A stretch of DNA of 64,000 nucleotides from Siphonodentalium dalli (GCA_032622095.1 CP136061.1:118926754-118990753); one strand, 5' to 3'. Numbered from the stretch's first letter, positions 22,862 through 34,796 are shown. Notes: generated by a model from the sequence alone, not told the origin. Translations and numbers: made by a program.

Positions 22862-23992
22862 ATGTATAGAACAAGAAAGGTAGACTGTGTACTATTGAAT
22901 CCAAATGAAGATGTGCCATCTGGACAACTGTGAATTCTTCCTGCTGAGAGATCGCCATGTCTACAAAGGGTCAGACCAACACCTAAGAACACATGGGACA
23001 GTCACTGCCACGAACGGGGCCAGATCAACATTTCCTGTTCCAAAACCCACCAACATCAGGAAGAAGAATGCAAAATGCAATTTTTTTTTTTTTTTTTTTT
23101 TTGTTGTAGTATTTCAAATATAGCTTAAAATGAGGGGTGAAGGAATAGACCTGTCGATCTATTCGACAATCCCGGAGTTAGCCCCCAAATCACTACTTCA
23201 GTCCAATTGAACCACTCAGCATTTTGCGTCTCGAAGAACGACGACAACTCATTCATCGATCGGGCACTCTTGTGGTTCGTATCAGATGTATGCGCATATT
23301 ATCCCGGCCTCGCTTGATCCATGACCCTATCCTAATTTTGATCGTTGCCGTCCTGACATCAGGGCGTTGAGCGATGTGCCAGGACTCATCTGTATTCTGT
23401 CCTCTGTCCAATTCCTTCTGAACTCGATGTCAATGATTGATAGATGTATTCGCGGTTCATCATCCCGCGCCAAGATAAATCGGTCACCCGCTGCCCATTA
23501 CATATCGGTGTCAGTAAAGTGACCGATACTGAAGGGGGGATTCTCATACAAATCTCCAGAGCACGAGTAATATATAATAAACTAGCGAAGGCATTCTTCA
23601 GTGTGGTTATGTGTTTTTGACCGAGAAAACAAATTAGCAAACTGCACGAACACTTGAGTTGTTCGTGCACATTTGTCTGAATTTCTATTGTGGTCAAAAC
23701 CCATGACCATGTCCGTCGTTTACATGCATTACTTATATTTACATATCTAATAAATTAAAAATTCGAACTTTATATCATTAGTTTATATCTATAATTACTC
23801 CTACTTGTCTTGAATGCAGAACGTTGGTTGGTTGAAATGGCGTCAGGCGATGTCGCGCGCGAGCCACAAACTATTTCCATATTGTATGAGTGCAACTTGC
23901 AATTCGAAATCATAATGATATCGTTGATAATGGACGCAAAATGCTCTTTAAATTGCATTACAAACGGTGTTATTTGGACAGAACCATAAATA
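22002..23992. other. Unassigned stretch with simple repeats
   Basis: About 2 kb without a supported gene. It holds a TA/TG microsatellite (about 22822-22862), a T21 run (about 23082-23102) and a small TGCACGAAC hairpin (about 23643-23670). A 103-codon minus frame (23386-23697) has no motif I know. Confidence 0.45.
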
Positions 23993-24361
23993 TTAACCCT
24001 TTACCCAACAAACCGGCCAAAACCGGCCAAATAAAGCTTCAACAGCCTAAAATATCTTCGGTCTGTCTCAATAGAACCATACAAATATGGATATCATTGG
24101 AACCGGCTCCTTGACCACATTGTGATAGTTACAGTTATGCCCTGTGCCAATGCATTCTCTTATATGTGCGAGTCGACCATAGGTCGCCTCGCATATATAA
24201 GAGAATGCATTGGCCTAAAACATTCTTACATTCTTTAACAATTTTATAATTTTTAATGTGTTAAGCCAATGCATTCTCTCATATATGCGAGGCGACCTAT
24301 GGTCGACTCGCATATAAGAGAATGCATTGACACAGGGTCGTTCTGTTGGGTAAAGGGTTAA
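23993..24361 (-). mobile_element. TTAA MITE family A, copy 2 (inverted)
   Basis: Starts TTAACCCTTTACCCAACAAA with the CCGGCC-rich end first, so it lies opposite to the other three copies, and ends CTGTTGGGTAAAGGGTTAA. TTAA on both sides. The double-palindrome core spans 24140-24337, with a few bases lost in the second palindrome. Confidence 0.9.
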
Positions 24362-24930
24362 CATTGGAAAATGGAATGAACAGCAGCTGCTACAGTTTTT
24401 TCACTGGTCACCAGTGCTCACGAGTAATTATCAATACTAATTTGCAAGAATGCATGTAACAGTTGATTGATGACAATTTCGATCACATGGGGAGACCAAA
24501 GCAGTCAAGAAAAATATCAGGATAATATAGTGCAAATATAAGGGATGGATGTTAATTTTTTCTGACATGTTTATTCGCGTTCCACACTAAATGTCAGATA
24601 CACTTGCAGCCATACTCCATTAATTGAACGCAAGCAAATCAACGTCCCACCAACCAAAGCCATATGCAAGGAAACGTCTGTCAATGAGCCGTTAATTAAT
24701 GTCTGACCATCTCCGGTGATTTCCGGAAACTTGGTATAGTCTAGATGAACATGACTGCAAATGACGTAAATTGTAGTTCACTGCGTTGTGATCAAATTGA
24801 CGCAGAGCAAGTGGCTATCGTAGCGAAATGGGAAAATCGGTGCAATGTTAACACTTTATTTACCAAATGCTCATTGAAGAGTAGTTCCTTAGAATGTTCA
24901 GACAATAACAACAACACACGCACGACCGCC
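24362..24930. other. Unassigned stretch
   Basis: Nothing recognised; a plus frame open from 24745 becomes LINE-like only from about 24935. Confidence 0.45.
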
Positions 24931-24933
24931 GTG

Positions 24934-26044
24934 TTGGTTACATTCAATGCAGATAAAACAAAATCTATGGTGTGTTCGCTCACTCCCTCCGAAGATCATT
25001 TGGATCTTGATCTTGATGATCGCGACATTGAGCAAGTAGCTTGCCACAAACATCTTGGAATTTCTATACAATCAAATCTTCATTGACACACTATTCAATG
25101 AAATCGGCAGTCGAGTGGCAACCAGACTGTCACAACTAAGGAGAATAAAATTTCTTGTAAACAGACAAACCCTCGAAATAATGTTCAAAACTTATGTACT
25201 CCCGATTCTGGAATACGGGGACGTTGTCTGGGACAACGCCCCCCCCCCCCCCCCCCATTGCCTCCTCCGGAAACTCGACCGCCTATATATTGACGCCGGT
25301 AGAATAGTAAGTGGCGTGACACGTTCGGTGTCAGATGAGAGAGTATTATTCGAACTCGGATGGGCTCCCCTTAAAGAAAGACGAAACCTTCATAAAATGC
25401 ATACCTGGAACAAAATATTAACCAATCATGTCCCGAACTACCTCACAAATTTACTACCCCATACTGTCAGTGAAGCATCTCGATACCCCATCAGAAACCC
25501 TTTGCGATACATAAACTACTTCACTAATACGGCCCGTTTCAAATCGAGTTTCATTCCGTCCATGATCGATGAATGGAATTTATCATGCAAAATCACTACC
25601 GACAACAAAAAACTTACTGACCCCTCATCAGAACCAACCAAAGATGAAATAATAAGTAACATGTATAAAACTTTTTGCAAACAAGAAATTACTATAAAAC
25701 CTCCATCATACTATAACGCTGGTCAGAGGAAACTAAACATACCGCACTGTAGACTCAGAAATAACTGCAGTGATCTAAACTTCGACAAACATGAAAATTA
25801 CATCTCGGCTCAACCATCATGTAGTTGTGGTCATCCATGTGAAGACGCTAACCATTTTTTCTTCAGTTGTCCTTGGTACGCAGACTCCAGAAAACTTATG
25901 TGGGCAAGGTTGGATGAACTTAATGTATCTATCGTCTCTGAAAAAGAACTCCTGTTCGGCATCCCGCACTATAGTGAAGCAATAAATACGCGCATTTTCG
26001 AGACAGTCCATTCATTTATTTCCTCGACAGACCGCTTCTCATAA
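24934..26044 (+). pseudogene. 5'-truncated LINE ORF2: reverse transcriptase C-terminal part
   Basis: Reading from about 24934, VTFNADKTKSMVCS matches the RT segment following the catalytic palm, and ACHKHLGISI is the next conserved block. The frame then ends at 25086; homology continues in the +1 frame from about 25086 to the stop at 26042-26044, so one frameshift separates them. In the second frame (329 codons from 25055, true homology from about residue 12) are LRRIKFLVNRQ, YVLPILEYGDVVWDN (residues 47-61), an RKLDRL ... ARIV-like thumb, SVSDERVLFELGW, RFKSSFIPSMIDEWN, and a C-terminal cysteine/histidine cluster (C256, C258, C262, H267, C272) typical of CR1/L2/Jockey-group elements. An 18-C run (25239-25256) encodes five prolines where family members do not have them. 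The catalytic YADD region and endonuclease are absent: a dead 5'-truncated copy. No poly-A tail is evident. Confidence 0.9.
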
Positions 26045-27000
26045 ATGTTATCCTACCCCCTATACCACGAGACCATAGCCACTCCAAACAGCTACAGCAT
26101 GCAGCATCCACTTTAAACACAAATTTTGAACCTATCTCTAAATACTTTTATTAGCAGCCGAATGCCAGAGGAGAGGGGCTCTGTTCAATCAAAACCGCCG
26201 GCCGTGCGTTGGTTGTCTATACATTAGGTACAGGTGGATGAGTCCTATAATTTGTTCAATAGGGTCAGCAGCTCAAACTCGGATTGTGTGTATCGATTTG
26301 TTTTATTTTATCACGTGACTTCCAGTTAGTAGCTGTGTGAATATTTTCAAAGCACGTAATCGGCAATAGACCAACTATATGAAAATAAAATTGGCTACTT
26401 CACATCTTCCGAAAAACTCCTATGCGAATTAACTAGGCCTATTAGTTTCAATTAGACCAACTGCGTTGGTTATTTTAATTAAAATCAGTGAAGACTTCTA
26501 TCACTTATATCATTTGGCTATGCTGGCCAGAATCCAGACAAGATTGGACTTGTCATGTCGTCTCCACCGGGGCCACTGATTTCCCATCACTAAACTATAG
26601 ACATATATGTCCAAACACGCTTCAATTACAAAAACAAATGACATTCATAGACATATATATGGCAGTTTTGGTGCAGAAAAGATATTACTGGGTTACAAAT
26701 ACGTCGTGTTTTTTTTTACATTTCGACAAAACTTTTGTTCGTGTGTTGGCTCCAGTAACTCGATTACAAATGAGTCGTGTTTCTTTTCTTTTTTTGACAT
26801 CTGGAGTCACAATTGGAAGTCGTTTTAAAAAATCGGCATTTAGAGAAACTCCCGCCACTGGATCTAGGCTTAAAGTCCGCAATAGAAGGGTAAGGCAACC
26901 GTACTGTGACGTAAACTAGTACCATCCCTTCATATTCTAATAGCTGATTTACGTCGAAGGAAACTTGGACTTGGACACTATGTGACATGTAGGCTGAGAT
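26045..27000. other. LINE 3' flank then unassigned
   Basis: 26045 to about 26160 is probably the LINE 3' UTR, end undefined. The longest following frame (26488-26919, +, 143 codons) has no domain I recognise and opposing frames of similar length; unsupported. Confidence 0.4.
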
Positions 27001-27004
27001 TGTT

Positions 27005-27236
27005 TTACCCGTTCAAAACTAAATTGATTCTCCCACTCAGTTATATAATCATACATTGGAATGATATACCATTCAGTTAGAGGGATGTTCAAGAAATAAA
27101 AGCAGACGACAGATAACAGAAAGCGCACAATGATTCCTATTGTTATGATATATGTTCAGATAATAAATTCAACGTTTGTTGAACATTTCGTAAGCTACTC
27201 GTCAATGAGTATTTAATATAGAAAGTGTTATAGGCA
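27005..27236. mobile_element. TTAA MITE family C, decayed copy
   Basis: AACTAAATTGATTCTCCCAC, CATACATTGGAATGATATAC, AAGCAGACGACAGATAACAG, TGTTCAGATAATAAATTCAA and CTCGTCAATGAGTATTTAAT in family C order. Both TTAA ends have decayed. Confidence 0.65.
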
Positions 27237-27339
27237 CACATAGCCATTATAGTGTCACTATTCAACGTTAAAAATGAGACGAATCAACGAAAATGCATGA
27301 TAAGCTAAAAATTAAACCATTGGAGGTTCAAAACAAGCC

Positions 27340-27705
27340 TAGTTACCGCGGTAATGTGTTTTCACGGTGGCCCGCGCTACGCAGTGGAATAACCGGTATA
27401 AGTTCACTATTGGCTTATTTCAGAATTAAATAAGTCCAATATGAACCTATCTTCAAGTCGAAATAGGTTCAATATGAACGGATTTCAAAACGAAATAATT
27501 CCAATATGGCACTATTCGAGCAATAGGTCCTATACAAACATATTTACCGTGGCATTGTGTTTTCATTGTGGCCCACACCATTCAACTGAATAACGGGTAA
27601 ATGCTCACCGTGGACTCATTGCAGAGCTAAACAAGTCCAATATAAACCTATGTGAATATTTAGGCTTAATATGAACGTATTTGCACGATAATATGTTGAG
27701 TGTAC
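27340..27705 (+). repeat. Dispersed repeat Q, copy 1 (internally duplicated)
   Basis: Two diverged halves each run from GTGTTTTCACGGTGGCCCGC-like sequence through CAACGGAATAAC-like, TAAGTCCAATATGAACCTAT and AATAGGTTCAATATGAAC words. Related copies at 51935 (inverted), 52617 and 53745. Confidence 0.65.
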
Positions 27706-28254
27706 AGCTGGGGCCCAACAATTGATTATTCACCAGCATCCACGAATCACACTGTATCCGACCGCGATTGCAGTTTCCTTCCGGAATATAAAGAGAAATT
27801 TCATGTTGTTGACAAATTATTTCGGCTGAGCAATAAACCATTTGTGACATGTTCCGGTTTATTTTTTGACAAGCCGGTAATTCCAATCCCTACGGATGAG
27901 CTTCGATCTCTTTAACAGAAGCGACATAGAGCGGCATAACCATGAATGGAGATTCCGCTATGCTCCTGGCTTCGCTTCAGTCAACATTGCATCATAGTTC
28001 CATTCATTACGAGCTACGAACAGAACGCAAAATGCAAATTTCGAACTACCGGAGACAAATAATAATGGAAACCACAGTTTTACATTCCCCATAATCGATT
28101 ATTGTTTTATGATATTGGCGCGATAACTGGCAGGGGTTATCATAATATGAATACTTAAGATGGTCGCAATTGGAGAGGGTAATGTATTTGTTTCCGTATT
28201 TCCATTTCTTAGTCTATGGCCCAGTGTTGAAATATGTACAAATGGTTGTATGTA
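27706..28254. other. Unassigned stretch
   Basis: Nothing recognised. Confidence 0.4.
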
Positions 28255-28258
28255 TAAA

Positions 28259-28345
28259 CTATCAGGGTTACCCGGCGTTGCCCGGGTTAAAGTGATGTGA
28301 AACCGTCTGATGTAGAAATTTGGTGGCAATAGAGAATACCCTTGC
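28259..28345 (+). repeat. ACCCGGCGTTGCCCGGGT head motif
   Basis: TACCCGGCGTTGCCCGGGTT is the conserved start seen, with variation, at 40051 (+), 52128 (+) and 51597 (-). These heads mark a family of small interspersed repeats whose intact members end in (GACA)n and an AAAATATATAT tail. This copy fades out on its right. Confidence 0.5.
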
Positions 28346-29325
28346 CCAAAGTGTTACACGTATTCTCATAAATTGTTTACATAAATGGAACAATCAATGT
28401 CATTCTTATACATGGATTATAAGTAGATGCTCGGTACCTGGTCGGAGTGATTGTCATTTTGTTTATCACGACTAATTCGCCCCACCAAAAGGAAGTTTAC
28501 GACTGCGCGTACTTCGGACGTTTTAATGTTTTAAATGGTTGGAATTGACTTTTGTTTGTTTGTTGATTTTAAATATGTGTATATAGGCAAAAATAAAAGA
28601 CGACAATTGGATTGACATAGAGATGTATATAAAGTCCGTTAGGCTAAGCTTTTGAGGACAAATGGTTATCATATCTAGAATCCATGTCCCCCTCTGCTCA
28701 TGGTGCTATAATGACTAATTATTATCAGTTTAAAAGAAATGTTGCTTTTTATCAGCTACATGCCCGACACAGAGCGACATTTTATGTTGTTTATGTTAGA
28801 CTATGAGCTTGTTCTAAACAAAGGAAAGAAATGCTTTGTGTCTGGCAGCTGCACCCTAGTCAGATGCCAGTATTGGAGGATCCTGAAAAGTCATGTGCTA
28901 CTGATTGTTGTCTTTTATCACAAAATAAACTATATTTGACTGCACACTGTGACCAGTATTTTTGAACAGGCCGTCTATACATTGCATCTCTCTTTGCAAA
29001 TTGTATTTTTGTTGTGGAGAATATCCCGAATGGAACAGATTCAATTGTGTCATAATACATGAGTCATTCTAACATTCACCCTCTGACGGTGCAAAGCCCC
29101 TCAGTTTGCAATGATATATGTATATCTTAGATAGGATGATAAATATACTTCTAATGCTTTGTTATCGGTATCTGTTTTAGCTAGCTCACTATATGGATGC
29201 CCTGATTTCCGTCCCCATATAAATATGACAGTTGAGAAGATATAATTGTTCAAGTGACTCAATTAGGCCACCATAAACATTTTGTCAAGGTTGCAAAAAT
29301 TGAACACCAGAAACTCCTCAGAACT
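28346..29325. other. Unassigned stretch
   Basis: No supported gene. Opposing frames at 28739-28939 (+) and 28860-29060 (-) overlap and lack motifs. Confidence 0.4.
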
Positions 29326-29329
29326 AATT

Positions 29330-30440
29330 ATGGAGAAAACTATATATAACGTTGGTGGTTATCGGAAACTGAATCATTCTTAACCCATCCACTCTCCCTC
29401 CCTGACCCAAACGATACAAAATGTGGCGTTTTTAACCTACACGAAAGATTCCTCATTTTAGAAGAAAGTGCATGAATTTTATGAAAATTGGTGCTAAACA
29501 TAATTAGTTGAATCAGCTTTCGAACGGCGCCACTTTTGACACATCTAAACCACGTCCATTAGACTTCTGATATCATGCAGATAATTATTTATACGTTTGG
29601 TGGTAATCGGCAACTAAACAAATTCTAATCAAATTAAGTGCCCATCCCCTTATCTCACCAAAACGGCACCAATTTGGCGTCTTTAAATCACACGATTAGA
29701 TCCTCGTGTCACGGAGAAGAATATGTATCAATTTGGTGGAAATCGGCGCTAATATACATGCAGTTGGTTATCAATTGGGGTGCCCCTTTCCCCCTCCGTG
29801 CACCCCTGACTTGAACTGTGTCATATCATGGGGATGATTATGTATAGGTTTGGTGGAAATTGGTAACATATTTATTTAATTATTTGTGCTGCCACCTCCT
29901 TTTCTGCCCCAGACACCAACGGCGTCACTTTAGAAAATCTTAACCCGCACCATTATCTTCCTCGTAAATAGTTACTCATGTCAGACCACTTTGGTGCCAT
30001 CTCGATGGTCCCCCGTGCAGTTGTATATAACGCAGACATTCGCGAATATAGGCATTTAATGTGGCGTCTTTAACCCACACAATTTGATTCCTCATATCAT
30101 TGGAGAAGAATGTGTATGAATTTGGTGGAATTTGACGCTAAACATATGTTTAGTGGTTTTTGTTACCCTCCCTGCCCTATCGCCGACTCAAAGGGCACAA
30201 TTTTGACCTTTAAACCAAACAATTAGACTCGCTATGAAGATGAATATATATAACATTGGTGGAAATTGGCGACTAAACAAATTAATATGAAATTTAGTGC
30301 CCCCATCTCTCATCCAAACGGCATTAATTTGGCGTCTTTAAATCACACGATTATATAGTCCTTGTATTGTGGAGAAGAATGTTTATCAATTTGGTGGAAA
30401 TCGGCGCTAAAATACCTTTGGTGGAAACCTGGCTCTATGA
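29330..30440 (+). repeat. Degenerate tandem block, about 130-bp unit
   Basis: Roughly eight diverged units, each with CCAAACGGCACCAATTTGGC-like, GTCTTTAAATCACACGATTA-like, GGAGAAGAATGTGTATCAAT-like and TTTGGTGGAAATCGGCGCTA-like blocks (restarts near 29390, 29520, 29640, 29800, 29920, 30060, 30180, 30300). Confidence 0.75.
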
Positions 30441-30534
30441 CGCCACCTTTGACATCTTCGTAAATGTATATAGAACACAGACAGACATGTAGACATTCGT
30501 AAATATAGATATAGATAACGACTAAAACGACAAC
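30441..30534 (+). repeat. (ACAG)/ATAGATATAGATA tail
   Basis: ACACAGACAGACATGTAGAC followed by ATTCGTAAATATAGATATAG resembles the 3' end of non-LTR or MINE-type repeats and probably closes the preceding block. Confidence 0.4.
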
Positions 30535-31038
30535 TTAAAGGTACGGTTGGCCTTGGCGGTGGGTATCCTGTGAAAATATTTCCAACCGTCAAAAAACCGC
30601 CACAAACAGAAAGAACATCAAAATGTAGACTGACTTTGTCCGTATACAAATAAGAAATATAGCATAAACAGTATGTTATTGTCATATGGTTGACCATTGT
30701 TATGTAAACAAAAGCATAAAAAGTTACTTTTCTGGTGTTTGTTTATATTATGATGGTAAACATAAAGAGCGTTCTTTGTGGGTGAATTCCCTATATGGAA
30801 CTAATAAAGAGCGTTTATGCCATTTGTGTGTGATTAGCCAGTAGCATTGTGCTGTCTTCTGTAACACAATCAGGCTCTTGCTTAGGTAAAATATAGTAGG
30901 GCTTTATGATAATATGCTGTTTACGCGATGGTCATGGTATATATGAACGAAACTGTATGCGTTTTACTGTTTTTTCTGTTTACGGTGATTGGAACAAATA
31001 TGAATATTTTCGACAACTAATGCCTCACGTGCCTTTAA
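30535..31038 (+). mobile_element. TTAA MITE family E, copy 2
   Basis: TTAAAGGTACGGTTGGCC to CCTCACGTGCCTTTAA, 504 bp. The right TTAA (31035-31038) also starts a family B terminus. Near-identical to copies 1, 3 and 4, implying recent activity. Confidence 0.9.
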
Positions 31039-31090
31039 CCCTTATATGACTGTACCTTCCTGAAGTTTTGAGAAAATAGCTAAATATAAA
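31035..31090 (+). mobile_element. TTAA MITE family B, left-end fragment
   Basis: TTAACCCTTATATGACTG then CTTCCTGAAGTTTTGAGAAA tracks the left end of the copy at 41469. The rest is missing. Confidence 0.6.
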
Positions 31091-31094
31091 TTGA

Positions 31095-31265
31095 TGCTGC
31101 CTTTTGCAGATAATTTTAGCTACAAGATAGCTACCGTGTAGCTACATGTACGAGCCTCCAAATGGTCTTGCAGCAATATCTTAACTACATTGTAGCCACA
31201 TCTTAACTACCTTGAATAGCTAACACACAGCTACTTTGTAGATACAAGTTAGCTATGATTGTTTC
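31095..31265. repeat. TAGCTAC-rich imperfect repeats
   Basis: Words such as ATAGCTACCGTGTAGCTACA, TTAACTACATTGTAGCCAC and AGCTACTTTGTAGATAC recur, each locally self-complementary. Confidence 0.55.
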
Positions 31266-32274
31266 TGCGTGTATATAGGGCCAATACTCTGCCGTAGTAT
31301 TGTGATATATCTCCGATCAGACAAAATTCCAACTCGACGATCGCAAATTGAGTTGAGGCATCACGAATTGTATCGTGATTGACCACGTATCTCTCTAATA
31401 TCATAGCGTGTGAAATAGTGGGTTGTGGTTAAACAGGAAAATGCCTATTAATTTCTGTGTTCGTCGGAAATGTTGTCACGCGAGTCTGATATGTGGAGAG
31501 AACAAAACTGGAGCCAGCTGTAGGTATATTGCTGGCAAACCTAGTATCAACCAGTGACATTTTATCTTATCACAATCTCTATACGAGTGCACCAGTCATA
31601 CTTCCTTTCTGGGTACCGCCTGGGTACCATATAGTTTCTGGTTTTGTATATTCAACGAGGGGTTTTCCACCAAAAACAGTGAACTCGATTTCCTAGCGCG
31701 TTGGGAACAATTCCTCTCACTAAAAACTTATTGATAGAACGGAGATTTAGGTGCCGTTTACACATAGCCGGTGAGCGATCTATGCGGCGAACCCGTTAAC
31801 CGGCGAAAGTTACTACAGAGTTTTTACACATCGCCGGCGAAGATACGCATATATTCACGTGTCTCCTTTGCTTGTTAATAGTTTTCCTTTTAGTTCTCAC
31901 TAAACTGGAATATGATAGTTATGTACACCTGCAAATATCTAGCCGCTTCCTGCTAGAGGTATGGTTGGGCAGTATAGTGAAGTGAAAAATTTTAGAAATG
32001 GAAATGCCGAAATTATTAATATCCAACTCAAACTTTCAGGTATTGCTATTGGTAATTTTAAAGATATTTAAACAACATTGTTAAAGGTTTGTTTTATTTC
32101 ATAGACAATCTGTGAAGTGAGTGTCGCGCCAAAAGCATGGTCATTGTCAGTTTTGAGATCTTTTCGTCGCATCCTCAAATTGGTGTCTAATCATTCGGAT
32201 TTGTTTATATATTATATATATATATAAGTTTTAACATCGGGAATCAAATGTGACACATTTTCTGTTTGCATATT

Positions 32275-32355
32275 ATACAATAAAACATGTTTTTCATTTT
32301 ATTTGTGCGTTCATGGTGAACGCCCAAATAAAATGAAAAACATGTTTTATTGTAT
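32275..32355. repeat. Hairpin with 38-bp arms, 3-base loop
   Basis: ATACAATAAAACATGTTTTT ... TGCGTTCA is mirrored by TGAACGCC ... AAAAACATGTTTTATTGTAT, with a TGG loop and one small mismatch. Confidence 0.92.
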
Positions 32356-32394
32356 ACAGGGCCGTGGCGATGGGGTGTCTCATCCCAACTTTAA

Positions 32395-32635
32395 TCAAAA
32401 TATTCAAAAGCTGGAAATTTCATACCTGACACGACATTAGTTGGAAATTTGACATTAACAATATGTTGAAATTGTTCTCGTAGTTTGATTTTCCGACAAT
32501 TTATTAGTGGTGATGTTTTTAGACCAACATTTGCTTATTTTTTGGTCAAATTATTGGACTGAAATGGCCATCAGTTGGAAATGATCCAACCTTAGAGGTG
32601 TGTCAAGTTTGGAAAATGTCCAACAATTGGAAATC
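32395..32635 (+). repeat. Dispersed repeat J
   Basis: TTAGTTGGAAATTTGACATT, TTGATTTTCCGACAATTTATT-like words, GGACTGAAATGGCCATCAGT and GGAAAATGTCCAACAATTGG; best preserved of the five copies. Confidence 0.65.
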
Positions 32636-32929
32636 TTAAGGCAAGTCTGAATGCTAGGATTTTGCAATTTTCAGGGTTCAGATTTCAAAATGTTCTCACA
32701 CCTGGCCATAATCATCGTCGGTCGATAATATTATGTCTTGGTCCCGCCCGCGTTGTCAGTTAAACAGCTATCTAATTTAACTGAATCAAATCGCGGTTCA
32801 AGTTGCTTGACGTCAGACCACTAAACATGTTAGGATTGGGCAATTTCCATGTTTAGACACAGGTTCAGATCTAAAGGAAATCGCTCAACACGGGGCCGCC
32901 AAGAGGATTACTGTGAGTGGAACGTTAGA

Positions 32930-33329
32930 TTAACCCTTTACCCAACAGAACGGCCCTGTGCCAATGCATTCTCTTATATATGCGAGTCGACCATAGGTCG
33001 CCTCGCATATATAAGAGAATGCATTGGCTTAACACATTAAAAATTATAAAATTGTTAAAGAATGTAAAAAAAAATGGTAAAAAGTGTTAAAAAAAGATTT
33101 TGTTTAGGCCAATGCATTCTCTTATATATGCGAGGCGACCTATGGTCGACTCGCATATATAAGAGAATGCATTGGCACAGGGTATAACTGTAACTATCAC
33201 AATGTGGTCAAGGAGCCGGTTCCAATGATATCCATATTTGTATGGTTCTATTGAGACAGACCGAAGATATTTTAGGCTGTTGAAGCTTTATTTGGCCGGT
33301 TTTGGCCGGTTTGTTGGGTAAAGGGTTAA
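32930..33329 (+). mobile_element. TTAA MITE family A, copy 3
   Basis: Exactly 400 bp from TTAA to TTAA, with perfect TTAACCCTTTACCCAACA ends. Core 32954-33182 with two intact, mutually inverted 69-bp palindromes. Almost identical to copy 4 at 54804. Short plus frame 32849-33040 is a repeat shadow. Confidence 0.93.
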
Positions 33330-33935
33330 AGCCCAACGGGGTCCGGATTTATGCGAATGTATGAGTTTGGTGAGATTCATGGTTTGGTGCAGTTGGAAAT
33401 TCCAAAGATGAACAGTCCCACTCCTCCAAAATCAGGCCCTCTAGACCCGTCCCTGTGTATTTATGTCCACGGCGCACTCAGATTTTAGATTATTGAACTA
33501 ATTGTCCATTAACTTTGAATCCATTGAAACGTGCCATCCCAGTTCTTTCATATATATGAACATACATGTACATGAACACACACATTCAATTCCCTCGAAT
33601 GAAGCAACAAATGTACCATGCACAAGCAGAGTACGTGTACCATCATCAGTTAGTATTTATAATAATAGCTTATACTCAAGGTGCGTGACCACCGATGGAC
33701 AGCTGATTAGAGACAATCAAACAGACACACTGACCCATATACACAGGCGAAAAGTGGACTGGTCTATCAGGGCTAACACAACAATATTGCTCGAGTTAAT
33801 TGTTGAAAGGCAATCATCCGTGACGGCAGATAAAGATCTAACTTAAATGTAGAGGGAATTAGAATCTATACGACAACAAGTTGCTTGTATTGAATAATTT
33901 AATCCAGAAAATGAAAACCAAATAGCTACATGTCC
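33330..33935. other. Unassigned stretch
   Basis: A 114-codon plus frame (33502-33846) is rich in Thr/Ser/His and has no recognised domain or clear exon signals; unsupported. Confidence 0.4.
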
Positions 33936-34228
33936 GGATAGATGTAAATCTTACCCGGCGAATTATAAACACTCTATTGTTATCGCTAGTCGGCTAAAGC
34001 GAATAGGATCGTATCCGGCTAATGTATAAACACTCCCTTAGAGTGGTAACCTTGTTGACGATTTTCGCATGCTACTCAGGGGGGGGGGGGTCGGAAAAAA
34101 AATTCAGGCACGTATGGCATTTTTTCCCTTTCGATCATTTTTTGTACCCACCCACCCCCACCGCCAATTATTTTTCCGTTTTCGGCAGTTTTTTCCGACC
34201 ATTTTTTGATACCCACCCCCCCCCCCCT

Positions 34229-34730
34229 TTAAAGGTACGGTTGGCCTTGGCGGTGGGTATCCTGTGAAAATATTTCCACCCGTCAAAAACCGCCACAAAC
34301 AGAAAGAACAACAAAATGTAGACAGACTTTATCCGTATACAAATAAGAAATATCGCATAAACAGTATGTTATTGTCATATATTTTACCATTGTTATGTAA
34401 ACAAAAGCATACAAAGTTACTTTTCTGGTGTTTGTTTATATTATGATGGTAAACATAAAGAGCGTTCTTTGTTGGTGAATTCCTGATATGGAACGAATAA
34501 AGAGCGTTTATGCCATTTGTGTGTGATTAGCCAGCAGCATTGTGCTGTCTTCTGTAACACAATCAGGCTCTTGCTTAGCTAAAATATAGTAAATCTTTAT
34601 GATAACATGCTGTTTACGCGATGGTCATGGTATATATGAACGAAACTGTATGCGTTTTAATGTTTTTCTGTTTACGGTGATTGGAACAAATATGAATATT
34701 TTCGACAACTAAGGCCTCACGTGCCTTTAA
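34229..34730 (+). mobile_element. TTAA MITE family E, copy 3 (nested)
   Basis: TTAAAGGTACGGTTGGCC to GGCCTCACGTGCCTTTAA, 502 bp, inserted within the G/C-run element just after its internal poly-C tract. Confidence 0.9.
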
Positions 34731-34796
34731 CACTAAAACAGAGATTTGCGGGGGGAAATTCACTGTAAACAGCTGTATATGAATTTCTGTGCATAC

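Larger units (their letters stand above)
31750..34047. mobile_element. Candidate 2.3-kb TIR element with iterated subterminal motif
   Basis: The left end has GTTTACACATAGCCGGTGAG (31756) and again TTTTTACACATCGCCGGCGA (31827). The right end, read in reverse, has GTTTATACATTAGCCGGATA (about 34035) and GTTTATAATTCGCCGGGTAA (about 33970). Two copies of a motif at matching spacing at each end suggest transposon termini; TTAG flanks both sides but the duplication is uncertain. Inside are a hairpin, a J copy and a family A MITE. No transposase seen. Confidence 0.4.

Noticed and set aside
23386-23697. 103-codon minus-strand frame as an exon
   Set aside because: No recognisable motif, and the frame shows no sign of constraint that I can see.
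26488-26919. 143-codon plus-strand frame as a host gene
   Set aside because: No recognisable domain, no supporting splice or promoter signal, and several similar-length frames on both strands over the same bases.
33502-33846. 114-codon plus-strand frame as an exon
   Set aside because: No known motif; composition is ordinary for the region; no conserved splice context that I can defend.
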